From: Ravibacter sp037191015
GTDB taxonomy: Bacteria > Bacteroidota > Bacteroidia > Cytophagales > Spirosomataceae
Direction: 5' to 3'
Assembly (NCBI GenBank): GCA_037191015.1
Contig: JBBCKD010000010.1
Coordinates: 1-64,000, forward strand
Length of the DNA: 64,000 nt
The position numbers and the translations under genes were made by a program. The notes under the pieces were generated by a model, which ran no database searches, was not told the DNA's origin, and saw only the letters and a program-made list of their open reading frames with translations. This document shows positions 52,876 through 60,794 of this stretch, piece by piece; within the stretch, counting starts at the first letter, position 1; each line of letters opens with the position of its first letter.

Positions 52876-54690
52876 TTACTTATATAGCTCGCTATGCAGT
52901 TGTTGTAGCGTCTTTTCCGGGATCTTGATCACTTTCCTGTCGTAGGTGATCAGCCCGTTGGTCTCGATCTCCACATCGGTCGTTTGCGTATAAACGCCTG
53001 CAGAAAGACCGCGTTTGATCAGGGGCTTCAGGTCGGTCATCAGCTTTGTATAGCGATTGAGCAGCTCTTCCTGGTTTTTAAAGCTCTGGTATCCCCAGTT
53101 GTTCTTATCCTGCCAGGTATGATCGGCAATGGGTAAGCCCAGGCCGCCGAATTCTCCCAGCACGATGATCTGCGTCTTGCCGAAAAGATCGGGGCGGGGC
53201 ATAACGGGGTCGGGATAATTGTGCATATCGATGATGTGGCCTACGGGCTCAAAATTCCCGCCGCTGGCGCTGTTTACGAGCCGGGTAGGGTCGTACTTCA
53301 TGGTCCATTCGGTGATCTCCCGGGTTTTAAATTGTCCCCAGGCCTCGTTGAAGGGTACCCAGACTACAATGGAAGGGAAATGGTAGAAAGCATCCATGAT
53401 CGCTTTCCATTCGGTTTTAAAGATGGCTTCCGATTCCGGGGTACGGTCTTTGTCGGTTTCCCGCCCGGTGATGCCCGGCCTTTGCTCCCACCGGTTCCCG
53501 AGGTCGCCGCTCGGCATGTCCTGCCATACCAGCATTCCCAGCCTGTCGCAGTGATAATACCAGCGAGCGGGCTCTACCTTGACGTGCTTCCTGATCATGT
53601 TGAAGCCCATATCCCGGGTCTTTTCGATATCGAAGAGCAGGGCTTCTTCCGTAGGAGCGGTATACAGGCCGTCGGGCCACCAACCCTGGTCGAGAGGGCC
53701 GTACTGGAACAGGAATTTGTCATTGACCAGCATTCTCTGTATGCCCTGCGCGTCGGGCTGCATGCTGATTTTGCGGATCGCGAAATAGCTGCCCGTCTCG
53801 TCCAGGGCTTTCCCTTTTCTAAGCACAGCTACTTTGAGATTATAAAGGAAAGGTTTTCCGGGTTCCCATATCCTGGCATTGGGAATATTGAGAGCCACTT
53901 CTTGTCCGGGATCGGCAGTAGCCGAAGCTACCTCGGTATTGCCGTCCAGGGCTGTTATCCTGACCTGGTCGCCCGCCTGCGTCCCGCTGGTATTTACTTC
54001 AATTTTAACAGACCTTGTTTCGAACTGAGGGGTTACTTTGAGTCCTGCGATATGGGTTTCGGGCACTGTTTCCATCCAAACGGTCTGCCAGATGCCGGTA
54101 ACAGGCGTATACCAGATGCCGTGTGGGGCCTTCACCTGCTTTCCGCGGGGCTGAGGGCCGTCGTCGGACGGGTCCCATACCCTGACCGTCAGCTCCTGCG
54201 CCCCCGATTTTGCCAGCGCCGGTGTGATATCGTAAGAAAAAGGATCATAGCCCCCTTTGTGAATCCCGACGCTTTTACCGTTCACGAAAACTTCCGATTC
54301 CCAGTCAACAGCGCCAAAATGGAGAATGAGCTTTTTACCTTTCAGGTTTTTAGGAGCGCTGAAGGTTGTTTTATACCACAGCTCCTGGTCCTGCCCGACG
54401 ATTTTCCCGACGCCGGATAAAGCCGATTCCACTGCAAAAGGCACCAATATCTTCCCCTGGAAATCTGAAGGCCGCGGCGCTTTGCGCGGCACAATCGCAT
54501 AATCCCACAGGCCGTTCAGGTTGGTCCATTCAGGCCTTGTGAGCTGCGGACGCGGGTATTCCGGTAGCGGAGCTTTCGGATCGATTTTTTCCGCCCATGG
54601 AGTAAGGATTTTCGAACCGGCCGGTTTCCATTCCTGGGCCGAAGCCCGGGTAAAGAGAAGCAGGCAGGAAGCAATGATTAGTAAACGCAT
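52876..54690 (-). CDS. Glycoside hydrolase family 2 protein
   Basis: 604 residues. Signal peptide MRLLIIASCLLLFTRASAQ, then the GH2 order: sugar-binding domain (WTNLNGLWDYAI, ELWYKTTFSAP, GAVDWESEVFVNGKSVGIHKGGYDPFSYDIT), immunoglobulin-like domain, and TIM barrel from about 320. Acid/base E449 in VPFNEAWG and nucleophile E513 in LGEFGG are present. GH2 covers beta-galactosidase, mannosidase and glucuronidase activities; the specificity is open, and shorter length than typical LacZ suggests the beta-glucuronidase/mannosidase-like type. Only 5 bases separate its stop from that of the converging large lipoprotein gene. Confidence 0.9.
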   Translation of the reverse strand: MRLLIIASCLLLFTRASAQEWKPAGSKILTPWAEKIDPKAPLPEYPRPQLTRPEWTNLNGLWDYAIVPRKAPRPSDFQGKILVPFAVESALSGVGKIVGQDQELWYKTTFSAPKNLKGKKLILHFGAVDWESEVFVNGKSVGIHKGGYDPFSYDITPALAKSGAQELTVRVWDPSDDGPQPRGKQVKAPHGIWYTPVTGIWQTVWMETVPETHIAGLKVTPQFETRSVKIEVNTSGTQAGDQVRITALDGNTEVASATADPGQEVALNIPNARIWEPGKPFLYNLKVAVLRKGKALDETGSYFAIRKISMQPDAQGIQRMLVNDKFLFQYGPLDQGWWPDGLYTAPTEEALLFDIEKTRDMGFNMIRKHVKVEPARWYYHCDRLGMLVWQDMPSGDLGNRWEQRPGITGRETDKDRTPESEAIFKTEWKAIMDAFYHFPSIVVWVPFNEAWGQFKTREITEWTMKYDPTRLVNSASGGNFEPVGHIIDMHNYPDPVMPRPDLFGKTQIIVLGEFGGLGLPIADHTWQDKNNWGYQSFKNQEELLNRYTKLMTDLKPLIKRGLSAGVYTQTTDVEIETNGLITYDRKVIKIPEKTLQQLHSELYK

Positions 54691-54763
54691 AAGATTATAA
54701 AAGAGTTGTATGGCTTGAATGTAAGCTTCAAAGTTAGTATTTTGAAATGTTCCCGCAGGTGAT

Positions 54764-55582
54764 TCACTCTTTTTGTTCTACGGTTTTCAATTCTTCCTTC
54801 CGGTTTTTGTTCAGGTCGGCGTTATCGTAGTCTTTATGCGTATTCAGTTCTATCGTAAATCCCTGCACGCAGTCGATTTCTACCGAAAGCGCGTCGGCTT
54901 CAAAGTCAAATACATGCCCGCCTTTCTGCATGCTTTCATCAATGTAATGCAGGTGGTACCCTGGTACGTTGGTGCGTGCGGTATAAACCGGTGAAACAAA
55001 ACCGATGCAGGTTCCCCTGGTGCCCGAAAAGCTGAAAGAAGTCTGGCCGCCGGCTGCCAGGTAGGCTGCCAGCTCGGGGTAGGGTTTCGGAGCAGGGGCT
55101 ACCGAGCGGGCTTCTACCTTGCGGAAATTCCCTTTCAGCCTGACGGCATACATTTTATTTTCGTTCAGGTACGGAGAAAGTAGTCTCTTCAGTTTTTCGT
55201 AGGTAACGGGCTGTCCGTGAATAGTAAGAGCAGTATCGGGCCGGAAAAATTTAACGAACGCCAGCGGGGTCCTGACGGTGTCGGGAACCTCCCTGATCTC
55301 TCCGTTTGCCCGCATCTTCATTACCTTTCCGTCCACTACGATCATCTCGCCGTCCAGCCCGTTGAAGGTCCCGATGCCGAAATCGCCGCGTTCTTTCAAT
55401 GCTCCTACCGTGAGGTCGCCGTCGAACACACCGGCCAGCAGCGCATCGATAATGGAGTACTGGAAAAGGAAGTCGTTTGGTGCGGCGCCGGCATTCGCAG
55501 TTGTTGCTTCTGCCGGAGCGTTGGTGTGACGGCATGAGGCCAGCATGATAAGGGTTGCGGCCAGGCAGGCATAAATTTTCAT
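54764..55582 (-). CDS. budA: Acetolactate decarboxylase with lipoprotein signal
   Basis: 272 residues. Acetolactate decarboxylase marks are LLAGVFDGDLTVGALKERGDFGIGTFNGLDGEM and the zinc histidines H210, H212 and H223 (GYHLHYID, GGHVFDF), whose spacing of 2 and 11 equals that reported for the Bacillus enzyme. It converts 2-acetolactate to acetoin. What is unusual is the N terminus MKIYACLAATLIMLASC, a lipoprotein signal with C17, so the enzyme would act outside the cytoplasm. No acetolactate synthase lies nearby. Whether the enzyme is active there is not known; a spontaneously excreted acetolactate pool is one possible substrate. Confidence 0.88.
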   Translation of the reverse strand: MKIYACLAATLIMLASCRHTNAPAEATTANAGAAPNDFLFQYSIIDALLAGVFDGDLTVGALKERGDFGIGTFNGLDGEMIVVDGKVMKMRANGEIREVPDTVRTPLAFVKFFRPDTALTIHGQPVTYEKLKRLLSPYLNENKMYAVRLKGNFRKVEARSVAPAPKPYPELAAYLAAGGQTSFSFSGTRGTCIGFVSPVYTARTNVPGYHLHYIDESMQKGGHVFDFEADALSVEIDCVQGFTIELNTHKDYDNADLNKNRKEELKTVEQKE

Positions 55583-55701
55583 TCGGTGAGCAGGGTTTAT
55601 CTATAAATGAAGGCAAAGATACGCCCTGACCCATGACTGACAATACAGGCGTTTCTTTTTCGTTAATTTAGCCAGTTGTTATTTGTGATTAAGCACCTTT
55701 T

Positions 55702-56694
55702 ATGAAATTCACCCGGTCCGTAGCAGGTTTGATATTGCTACTTTGCGCCACTCGTCACCTGGCCGCCCAGCAGCTCAACATGAGCCGTTTATTCTACCCG
55801 AATGCGACCCTGCGTGCCGAATATTATCCTTCTTCCCAGACAGGAGGAGGGCATGAATATGGCCTGACACGGACCAGCGCGCTGGCGTTGGTACCGGTGC
55901 AAAGCGAGGTGCAGGCCAGTTTCAGCCTGAGGAAGAAGTTTGATCTCCGGGCCGTTCATACGCTCATGTACGGGCATTACAGCCAGGTATCTCCGACGTT
56001 CGATCAGGCAAGAGACCCTCTCAACGGCTATAAAGCGGTTTCCCTGGGGGTTATCCGGCTGCAGGCAAGCCTTAAAGACCGGCTTTGGGTGTATGGAGGC
56101 GGTTTGGGAATTTCCGAATCAAACGAAACATTTTTCTCGCCCCGACCGCACCTCTGGGGAGGAGCGGCCAGGATGCACATCCTGGGGCTGCAGACCCAGC
56201 TTATGTACGGATCGGTGGTGGCCTACAACCAGAAATTCCTGGTGATACCTGTCTTCGGGATCAATAAGAGATTCAATAAAAACTGGCGGGCCACGGCGAT
56301 CCTGCCTTTTACCGCTACCGTCAGGTATAACGCCGAAAAGTGGCTGAGTATGGAAGCCGTCGCCGGCCTGAACGGCTACAGCAGCGGCTTTAAGATAGCC
56401 AGTCCCGCCACGCCGGAGTCGGAAAGGCTTAACAGGCAGAACTACAGGCACGTAAAAACAGGGATTGCTGTCAATGCGCATGTTCTGTCGGTGTTTAATG
56501 TTTCGGTCGAGGCGGGGGTCACTACTTTCAGGAACCTGAAAAACGTGGGGGAGACAGGCCATACGCTCGATGCCTGGCAGCCATCCATGACACCTTATAT
56601 AGGAGCCAGCGTCAGGTATATCACTTCGAAATCCAGGCTTTCGTCAAAATTTACCCGCAGGATGGGTATTGCTGAGAGCGGCTTGAATTGGTGA
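55702..56694 (+). CDS. Predicted outer-membrane protein, unknown function
   Basis: 330 residues. Signal peptide MKFTRSVAGLILLLCATRHLAAQ. The body shows regular beta-barrel strands (LRAEYYPSS, VQASFSLRKKFDLRAVHTLMYGHY, LWVYGGGLGISES, THILGLQTQLMYGS-like stretch, LSMEAVAGLNGYSSG, PYIGASVRYIT). Similar proteins are common in Bacteroidota and described only as DUF6268-type barrels (a tentative recall). It lies before the heptose kinase gene by 49 bases, which hints at an envelope role. Confidence 0.68.
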   Translation: MKFTRSVAGLILLLCATRHLAAQQLNMSRLFYPNATLRAEYYPSSQTGGGHEYGLTRTSALALVPVQSEVQASFSLRKKFDLRAVHTLMYGHYSQVSPTFDQARDPLNGYKAVSLGVIRLQASLKDRLWVYGGGLGISESNETFFSPRPHLWGGAARMHILGLQTQLMYGSVVAYNQKFLVIPVFGINKRFNKNWRATAILPFTATVRYNAEKWLSMEAVAGLNGYSSGFKIASPATPESERLNRQNYRHVKTGIAVNAHVLSVFNVSVEAGVTTFRNLKNVGETGHTLDAWQPSMTPYIGASVRYITSKSRLSSKFTRRMGIAESGLNW

Positions 56695-56743
56695 GAAAAA
56701 TGCAGACCTTTGGGGATTACAATTAAACAGTGTTGATTTTTTA

Positions 56744-57736
56744 ATGAAATCGATAGAGCAGATATTTGAGTCTTTTAATTCCCTGCGTGTCCTCGTCGTA
56801 GGCGATGTGATGCTCGATTCCTATGTTTGGGGAAAAGTAGAGCGCATTTCACCCGAAGCGCCCGTACCGGTAGTTTCGGTAAGGAGCAGGGAGCTCCGGT
56901 TAGGAGGAGCGGGAAATGTCCTCCTCAATCTTCGGTCGCTCGGCGCAGAGGCATTCGTCTGCACTGTGATCGGGGATGATGAATACGGACAGAAGCTGCA
57001 TGACCTCTTGAAGGAGAAAGGGCTCAATTGCGAAGGGTTGCTTAAAAGCGAAGACAGGGTTACTACGGTAAAGGAAAGGGTGATAGCCGGATCGCAGCAT
57101 GTGGTCCGCATCGACAGCGAGACAGAGGAACCCATTTCGGAAGCTGACAGAGTGCGCCTGATCAATAAGGCGTTTGAGCTTATACCTTCCTGCGACGTCG
57201 TATTGTTCGAAGATTACGATAAGGGAGTCCTGGATCCGGTTGCGATTGCCGCTATTACCGGGTTTGCCCGTGAGCACGACGTTCCGACGGTGGTGGATCC
57301 CAAAAAGAAGAATTTCCTCGCCTACCAGAATGTAACGCTTTTCAAGCCGAACCTCAAAGAGCTGAGAGAGGGGTTCAAAAAGGACTTCGATATAGAAGAC
57401 CGGCAGGCGTTTGAGGCTGTCGTCGCCGAACTGGTAGACGGTTTATCGGCGAAAGGCGCACTGATCACCCAATCCGAGCGGGGGGTATTTATATTGTCGG
57501 ACGGCCAGAAACATCATATCAGGGCGCATAAGCGCAAGGTGACCGACGTATCGGGGGCCGGTGATACGGTGATCAGCATCGCGGCGTGCTGCGTGGCGCT
57601 GGGGTTATCTCCGCTCCAGACGGCAATTCTTTCCAATCTGGGCGGCGGGCTTGTCTGCGAATATGTAGGGGCGGTACCGATCGATAAGGCTGTGTTGCTG
57701 AGGGAAGCGCTGAAAGGGGAAAGCGAGGTGGAATGA
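56744..57736 (+). CDS. PfkB-family kinase, heptose 7-phosphate kinase-like (RfaE1/HldE N-domain)
   Basis: 330 residues. The PfkB motifs are LRLGGAGNVLLNLRSLGA near 51-68 and the catalytic DVSGAGDTVIS with G271-D274. Sequence order GKVERISPEAPVPVVSV is characteristic of D-glycero-beta-D-manno-heptose 7-phosphate kinase. The C-terminal nucleotidyltransferase domain of HldE is absent, so the adenylyl transfer would be done by a separate protein. In lipopolysaccharide inner-core synthesis it makes heptose 1,7-bisphosphate. The protein ends just before a strong terminator. Confidence 0.88.
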   Translation: MKSIEQIFESFNSLRVLVVGDVMLDSYVWGKVERISPEAPVPVVSVRSRELRLGGAGNVLLNLRSLGAEAFVCTVIGDDEYGQKLHDLLKEKGLNCEGLLKSEDRVTTVKERVIAGSQHVVRIDSETEEPISEADRVRLINKAFELIPSCDVVLFEDYDKGVLDPVAIAAITGFAREHDVPTVVDPKKKNFLAYQNVTLFKPNLKELREGFKKDFDIEDRQAFEAVVAELVDGLSAKGALITQSERGVFILSDGQKHHIRAHKRKVTDVSGAGDTVISIAACCVALGLSPLQTAILSNLGGGLVCEYVGAVPIDKAVLLREALKGESEVE

Positions 57737-57749
57737 ATGGCATAAAAAA

Positions 57750-57770
57750 AACGGGGCGATTCGCCCCGTT
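57750..57770. terminator. Bidirectional terminator between kinase and hpf
   Basis: AACGGGGCG-ATT-CGCCCCGTT, a 9-base perfect stem with a three-base loop, is flanked by a run of A on one side and T on the other. It would end the plus-strand kinase transcript and the minus-strand hpf transcript from the opposite side. Confidence 0.9.
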
Positions 57771-57791
57771 TCCAGTTTTACGAAAATATGT

Positions 57792-58157
57792 CTATACTAT
57801 TTCTTCTGCCTCATCTGTTGCTTCGGCGCTGACCGTCAACGGCTTCCTGGTCCTTACGTCCGATCTTTTGTTCTTGAATTTTTTTACTTTCATTTTGAGC
57901 GTATCAATAGCAAGGTCTGTTGCTTCTTCAAAGGTGGTGCCCTGTTCCCTGACAAAGACACTTCCGCCCGGAACGTACAACTTTACCTCTACCAGCTTTT
58001 TCTGGACTTTGTTGTTGTCTCCTTTGTCGAGTTTCAGGAAAACATCACCGCTGGTAATGTTGTCATAGAATGTTTCCAGTTTATTCATTTTGTTTTGAAT
58101 AAAAGCTAACAACCTCTCGTCCGCATTAAAACGAACGGCTTGCATCTGCAGTCTCAT
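57792..58157 (-). CDS. hpf: Ribosome hibernation promoting factor, short form
   Basis: 121 residues starting at ATG 58157 (MRLQMQAVRFNADERLLAFI); a second ATG at 58163 just before it is also possible. The HPF/RaiA fold is seen in MNKLETFYDNITSGDVFLKLDKGD, VEVKLYVPGGSVFVREQGTTFEEATDLAIDTLKMKVKKFKNK. The C-terminal extension of long HPF is missing, so it is the short type that binds the 30S subunit in stationary phase. Acts in the cytosol on ribosomes. Confidence 0.9.
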   Translation of the reverse strand: MRLQMQAVRFNADERLLAFIQNKMNKLETFYDNITSGDVFLKLDKGDNNKVQKKLVEVKLYVPGGSVFVREQGTTFEEATDLAIDTLKMKVKKFKNKRSDVRTRKPLTVSAEATDEAEEIV

Positions 58158-58697
58158 ACGCATCTGAATTTAAGTGAATAACTGAACTCTAACTAAAATC
58201 AATTAATTAAATTAACTAAATGATAATATGAATGTCAAGAGAATCAGGTGGATTATTTTCGGGTTTTCGGAATGGTCTGGATATGAGGATTCAAGCGGTC
58301 GTCCATATGAGCAGCCGTGGGTTTTAACCTATAAAAGTGGCTTTTAGAGAAGCCGACAAGATCCGGAGGATCTCCCATTTTGTAGCCACGGGTTTCAACC
58401 CGTGGTAAAAAAGGCACCCGAAAGAACGGAAGTGCCATAGGCACGACCTATGATCCCCGGAAAACCCGACAACGAATAGTTTTCAAGATAGGATTTCCCG
58501 TCTATTTCCAATGACCCGTGCCGACGGCACTCCGTAACGGGATGCGACGTTTCTCAAATCCTCGGAATGAATTCCGAGGCTACAGGACTATACCGATCCT
58601 AACGGATCTGCACCCGAGCCTCCGTAAGAACTCGATAGGGGGGTGATCCGGGCCGGCAGTCATTCGAAAACGGGATCGGAAGTGCTTTTAGAACCCT
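58158..58697. other. Repeat-dense gene-free spacer
   Basis: 540 bases between hpf and the DUF4286 gene. The first ~100 bases are AT-rich and should carry the hpf promoter. The rest is a chain of palindromes, listed separately. A small open frame at 58253-58444 is composed of repeat words and is not a gene. Confidence 0.7.
58386..58579. repeat. Cluster of perfect short palindromes
   Basis: CCACGGGTTTCAACCCGTGG at 58386-58405; GTGCC-ATA-GGCAC at 58432-58444; GTGCC-GAC-GGCAC at 58518-58530; CCTCGGAATGAATTCCGAGG at 58560-58579. All are different families, each able to fold into a hairpin. Recalled as dispersed elements of Bacteroidota spacers. Confidence 0.8.
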
Positions 58698-59000
58698 TCA
58701 CATGATTTTAAGAAGTGTCTGGAAGTAGAGGACCTGGCCGGGAAACGCGTCTGCCATCCGGGATTGCAGCCCCGGATCGTGCTTTTCGAGGAATTCTTCC
58801 ACTGCGGGTAAAGTATCGATTTCAGTCTGGATAGTATAGGTTATGCCGTCGCTCTCCACTTCCGTAAGCAGCTTCAGGAACCGGCAAGACCTGACACCCG
58901 GTAATTCCCTGACAGCAGGTACGTGATGCTCCTGTATCCAGAGGGCCCATTCTGCGTCCGACGACGGCGCTACGCTATAAGTAGTATTGTGTATGATCAT
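58698..59000 (-). CDS. DUF4286 family protein
   Basis: 100 residues, close to the usual family length. MIIHNTTYSVAPSSDAEWALWIQEHHVPAVRE and ADAFPGQVLYFQTLLKIM match DUF4286, small ferredoxin-fold (dimeric alpha-beta barrel-like) proteins of unknown function in Bacteroidota. Cytosolic, without signal peptide. Stands alone. Confidence 0.85.
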   Translation of the reverse strand: MIIHNTTYSVAPSSDAEWALWIQEHHVPAVRELPGVRSCRFLKLLTEVESDGITYTIQTEIDTLPAVEEFLEKHDPGLQSRMADAFPGQVLYFQTLLKIM

Positions 59001-59110
59001 CTTTCAGTCAATTTCCCTGCAAGTTAGTTTGCAGATTCAAAATTGAGTATATTTTGCCTTTGAAACTCGTTTTATAACCGTTGAAGCCTATAACCTAAAC
59101 ACTTTTTGCC

Positions 59111-60634
59111 ATGAAAAAATCGGGGTCTGAGAAGCTTACACGGCGCCGGGCCATCCAGATGGCTGCTACCGGCGGGCTTTCCCTGTCGCTGGATCCTAAG
59201 TTTGAAACCCGGAGAAGCAACAGGATTGTCGAGGAGAATAAAAAACCGGGGTCACGGGACTGGCAGCTGACGCGGGTCCGGTATGATAAAAGCGAGCAGC
59301 GTACGGCCCTGATAGAAGGGTACTGTTCCAGGCAAAGCGTAAGGGCCGGAGAGAAGCTCGAGATCATGGTTTCGGCAGATCCTGCCACCCCGTACCAGCT
59401 GGATATTTTCCGGACCGGCTACTACGGGGGTACCGGCGGGCGCCTCATGAAAAGCATAGGACCTCTACAGGGGAAGCCGCAGCCAGTGCCTGCCCCGCTC
59501 GAAAAAAATCTTCATGAATGCAGCTGGGAAGCCTCGGCAAGCTTCGTGATTCCCGACGACTGGCTGAGCGGCGTCTATATAGGAAAGTTAAAAACGTTGC
59601 CCGGGCGCGAAGACCTGCCCTATTGGGAAAGCTACATTATTTTTATTGTTGCCGACGACCGGCCGGTAGACCTGCTGTTCCAGTGCTCGGACAATACCTG
59701 GCAGGCCTATAACAGGTGGCCCAGCAATTATTCGCTCTATACGCATCCCGACGGGATCCAGGGGCCCTGGGCTGCGGTCAGCTTCGACAGGCCCTACGGT
59801 CGCCAGTCTCAATATATGGAAATAGTGAATGATCCGCTGTCGTTCGGATCGGGGGAGTTCATTTCTTTTGAACGCCCGTTTTCCTATTTCCTGGAGGGTG
59901 AAGGATACGATGTCTCCTATTGCGCCAATTGCGATCTGCTGACGCCCGACAGAGCTCTTAAAGCGAAAGCTTTCCTGAGCGTGGGCCATGATGAGTATTG
60001 GGACATCCGGCAGTTCAGAAGTGTCGAAAAGCTGAAGGAAAGCGGTGTAAACCTCCTGTTCTTTTCCGGCAACACCCTTTGCTGGGTTTCCCCTTATTCG
60101 GACAGCGGCTCCGGCCTGCCTAACAGGCGGCTCTTCCGGGGCGGTCCTTACGGCGCCAATAATTATTATGCCGAGGACAGGCAAAAGCTGTTCGGGCCTT
60201 ATCCCGAACGCGGTCCCGACGAAGGGCTTCTCATGGGCGTGCGCAATATCCGGCCGGTAAACGGCGGCGGCGACTGGATCATTGTCAATCCTTCGCACTG
60301 GATCTTTAAAGGTACGGGGGTAAAGAAAGGTGACCGGATCCCGGGCCTTATAGGATGGGAATTTCATGGCGATGCACCCGATCTGCCGGGACTGGAAGTA
60401 GTAGCGGAAGGAATTGCCTGGCAGGGCGGCGAGAATCCCTCCAAATGGCAGAGCGTGGTTTATGACGGGCCAAAGAACAATTTTATCTTTAACGCTTCGA
60501 CTATTTTCTGGGCGCAGGGGCTGAGCAGCCCGCCGGGGCATTCCCTGCCATGGTCGCACTATAGCCGGCCGCACGGTCCTGATGCCCGGGTACAGCAGAT
60601 TACCAGGAACCTGCTTGACAGGGCTATCGGCTAA
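59111..60634 (+). CDS. Tat-exported protein related to N,N-dimethylformamidase large subunit
   Basis: 507 residues. Tat-like signal LTRRRAIQMAATGGLSLSL. The body has a short N-terminal beta domain (SVRAGEKLEIMVSADPATPYQLDIFRTGYYGG) and an alpha/beta core matching the large subunit of N,N-dimethylformamidase: LFQCSDNTWQAYNRWPSNYSLY, VGHDEYWDIRQF, FFSGNTLCWVSPY, and IIVNPSHWIF. The characterised enzyme uses an iron site formed by tyrosines and glutamate and a small subunit; no small-subunit gene is seen. Most relatives are unstudied, so amidase activity is a guess. Followed by an inverted repeat. Confidence 0.8.
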   Translation: MKKSGSEKLTRRRAIQMAATGGLSLSLDPKFETRRSNRIVEENKKPGSRDWQLTRVRYDKSEQRTALIEGYCSRQSVRAGEKLEIMVSADPATPYQLDIFRTGYYGGTGGRLMKSIGPLQGKPQPVPAPLEKNLHECSWEASASFVIPDDWLSGVYIGKLKTLPGREDLPYWESYIIFIVADDRPVDLLFQCSDNTWQAYNRWPSNYSLYTHPDGIQGPWAAVSFDRPYGRQSQYMEIVNDPLSFGSGEFISFERPFSYFLEGEGYDVSYCANCDLLTPDRALKAKAFLSVGHDEYWDIRQFRSVEKLKESGVNLLFFSGNTLCWVSPYSDSGSGLPNRRLFRGGPYGANNYYAEDRQKLFGPYPERGPDEGLLMGVRNIRPVNGGGDWIIVNPSHWIFKGTGVKKGDRIPGLIGWEFHGDAPDLPGLEVVAEGIAWQGGENPSKWQSVVYDGPKNNFIFNASTIFWAQGLSSPPGHSLPWSHYSRPHGPDARVQQITRNLLDRAIG

Positions 60635-60647
60635 ACCATACAGCTGA

Positions 60648-60725
60648 CTTCTGAAAGTTGAGAGTTGAAAGTTGAAAGTTTGTCAATTCTCCATTTTCAA
60701 CTTTCAACTTTCCATTCTCAACTAT
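60648..60725. repeat. Inverted gttgaaa/tttcaac repeat, probable transcription stop
   Basis: AAAGTTGAGAGTTGAAAGTT and its near reverse complement AACTTTCAACTTTCCATTCTC form a hairpin of 20 or more base pairs after the 60634 stop. Same words as at 6440-6500. Confidence 0.7.
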
Positions 60726-60794
60726 TTGTTTTCTGACAATTGGTCATTATCTTGAGGGTTTTATTTTTTTCAAACCCCTTAACCGACCATAGAA

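Noticed and set aside
53221..54420. Roughly 400-codon open frame antisense to the GH2 gene
   Set aside because: The minus-strand protein has all GH2 catalytic residues; the antisense product looks like low-complexity translation of the same codons.
58253..58444. Small frame in the hpf spacer
   Set aside because: Composed of different palindromes; no start context or homology.
59588..60574. Open frame of about 330 codons antisense to the dimethylformamidase-like gene
   Set aside because: No family likeness, and the plus-strand frame is clearly coding.
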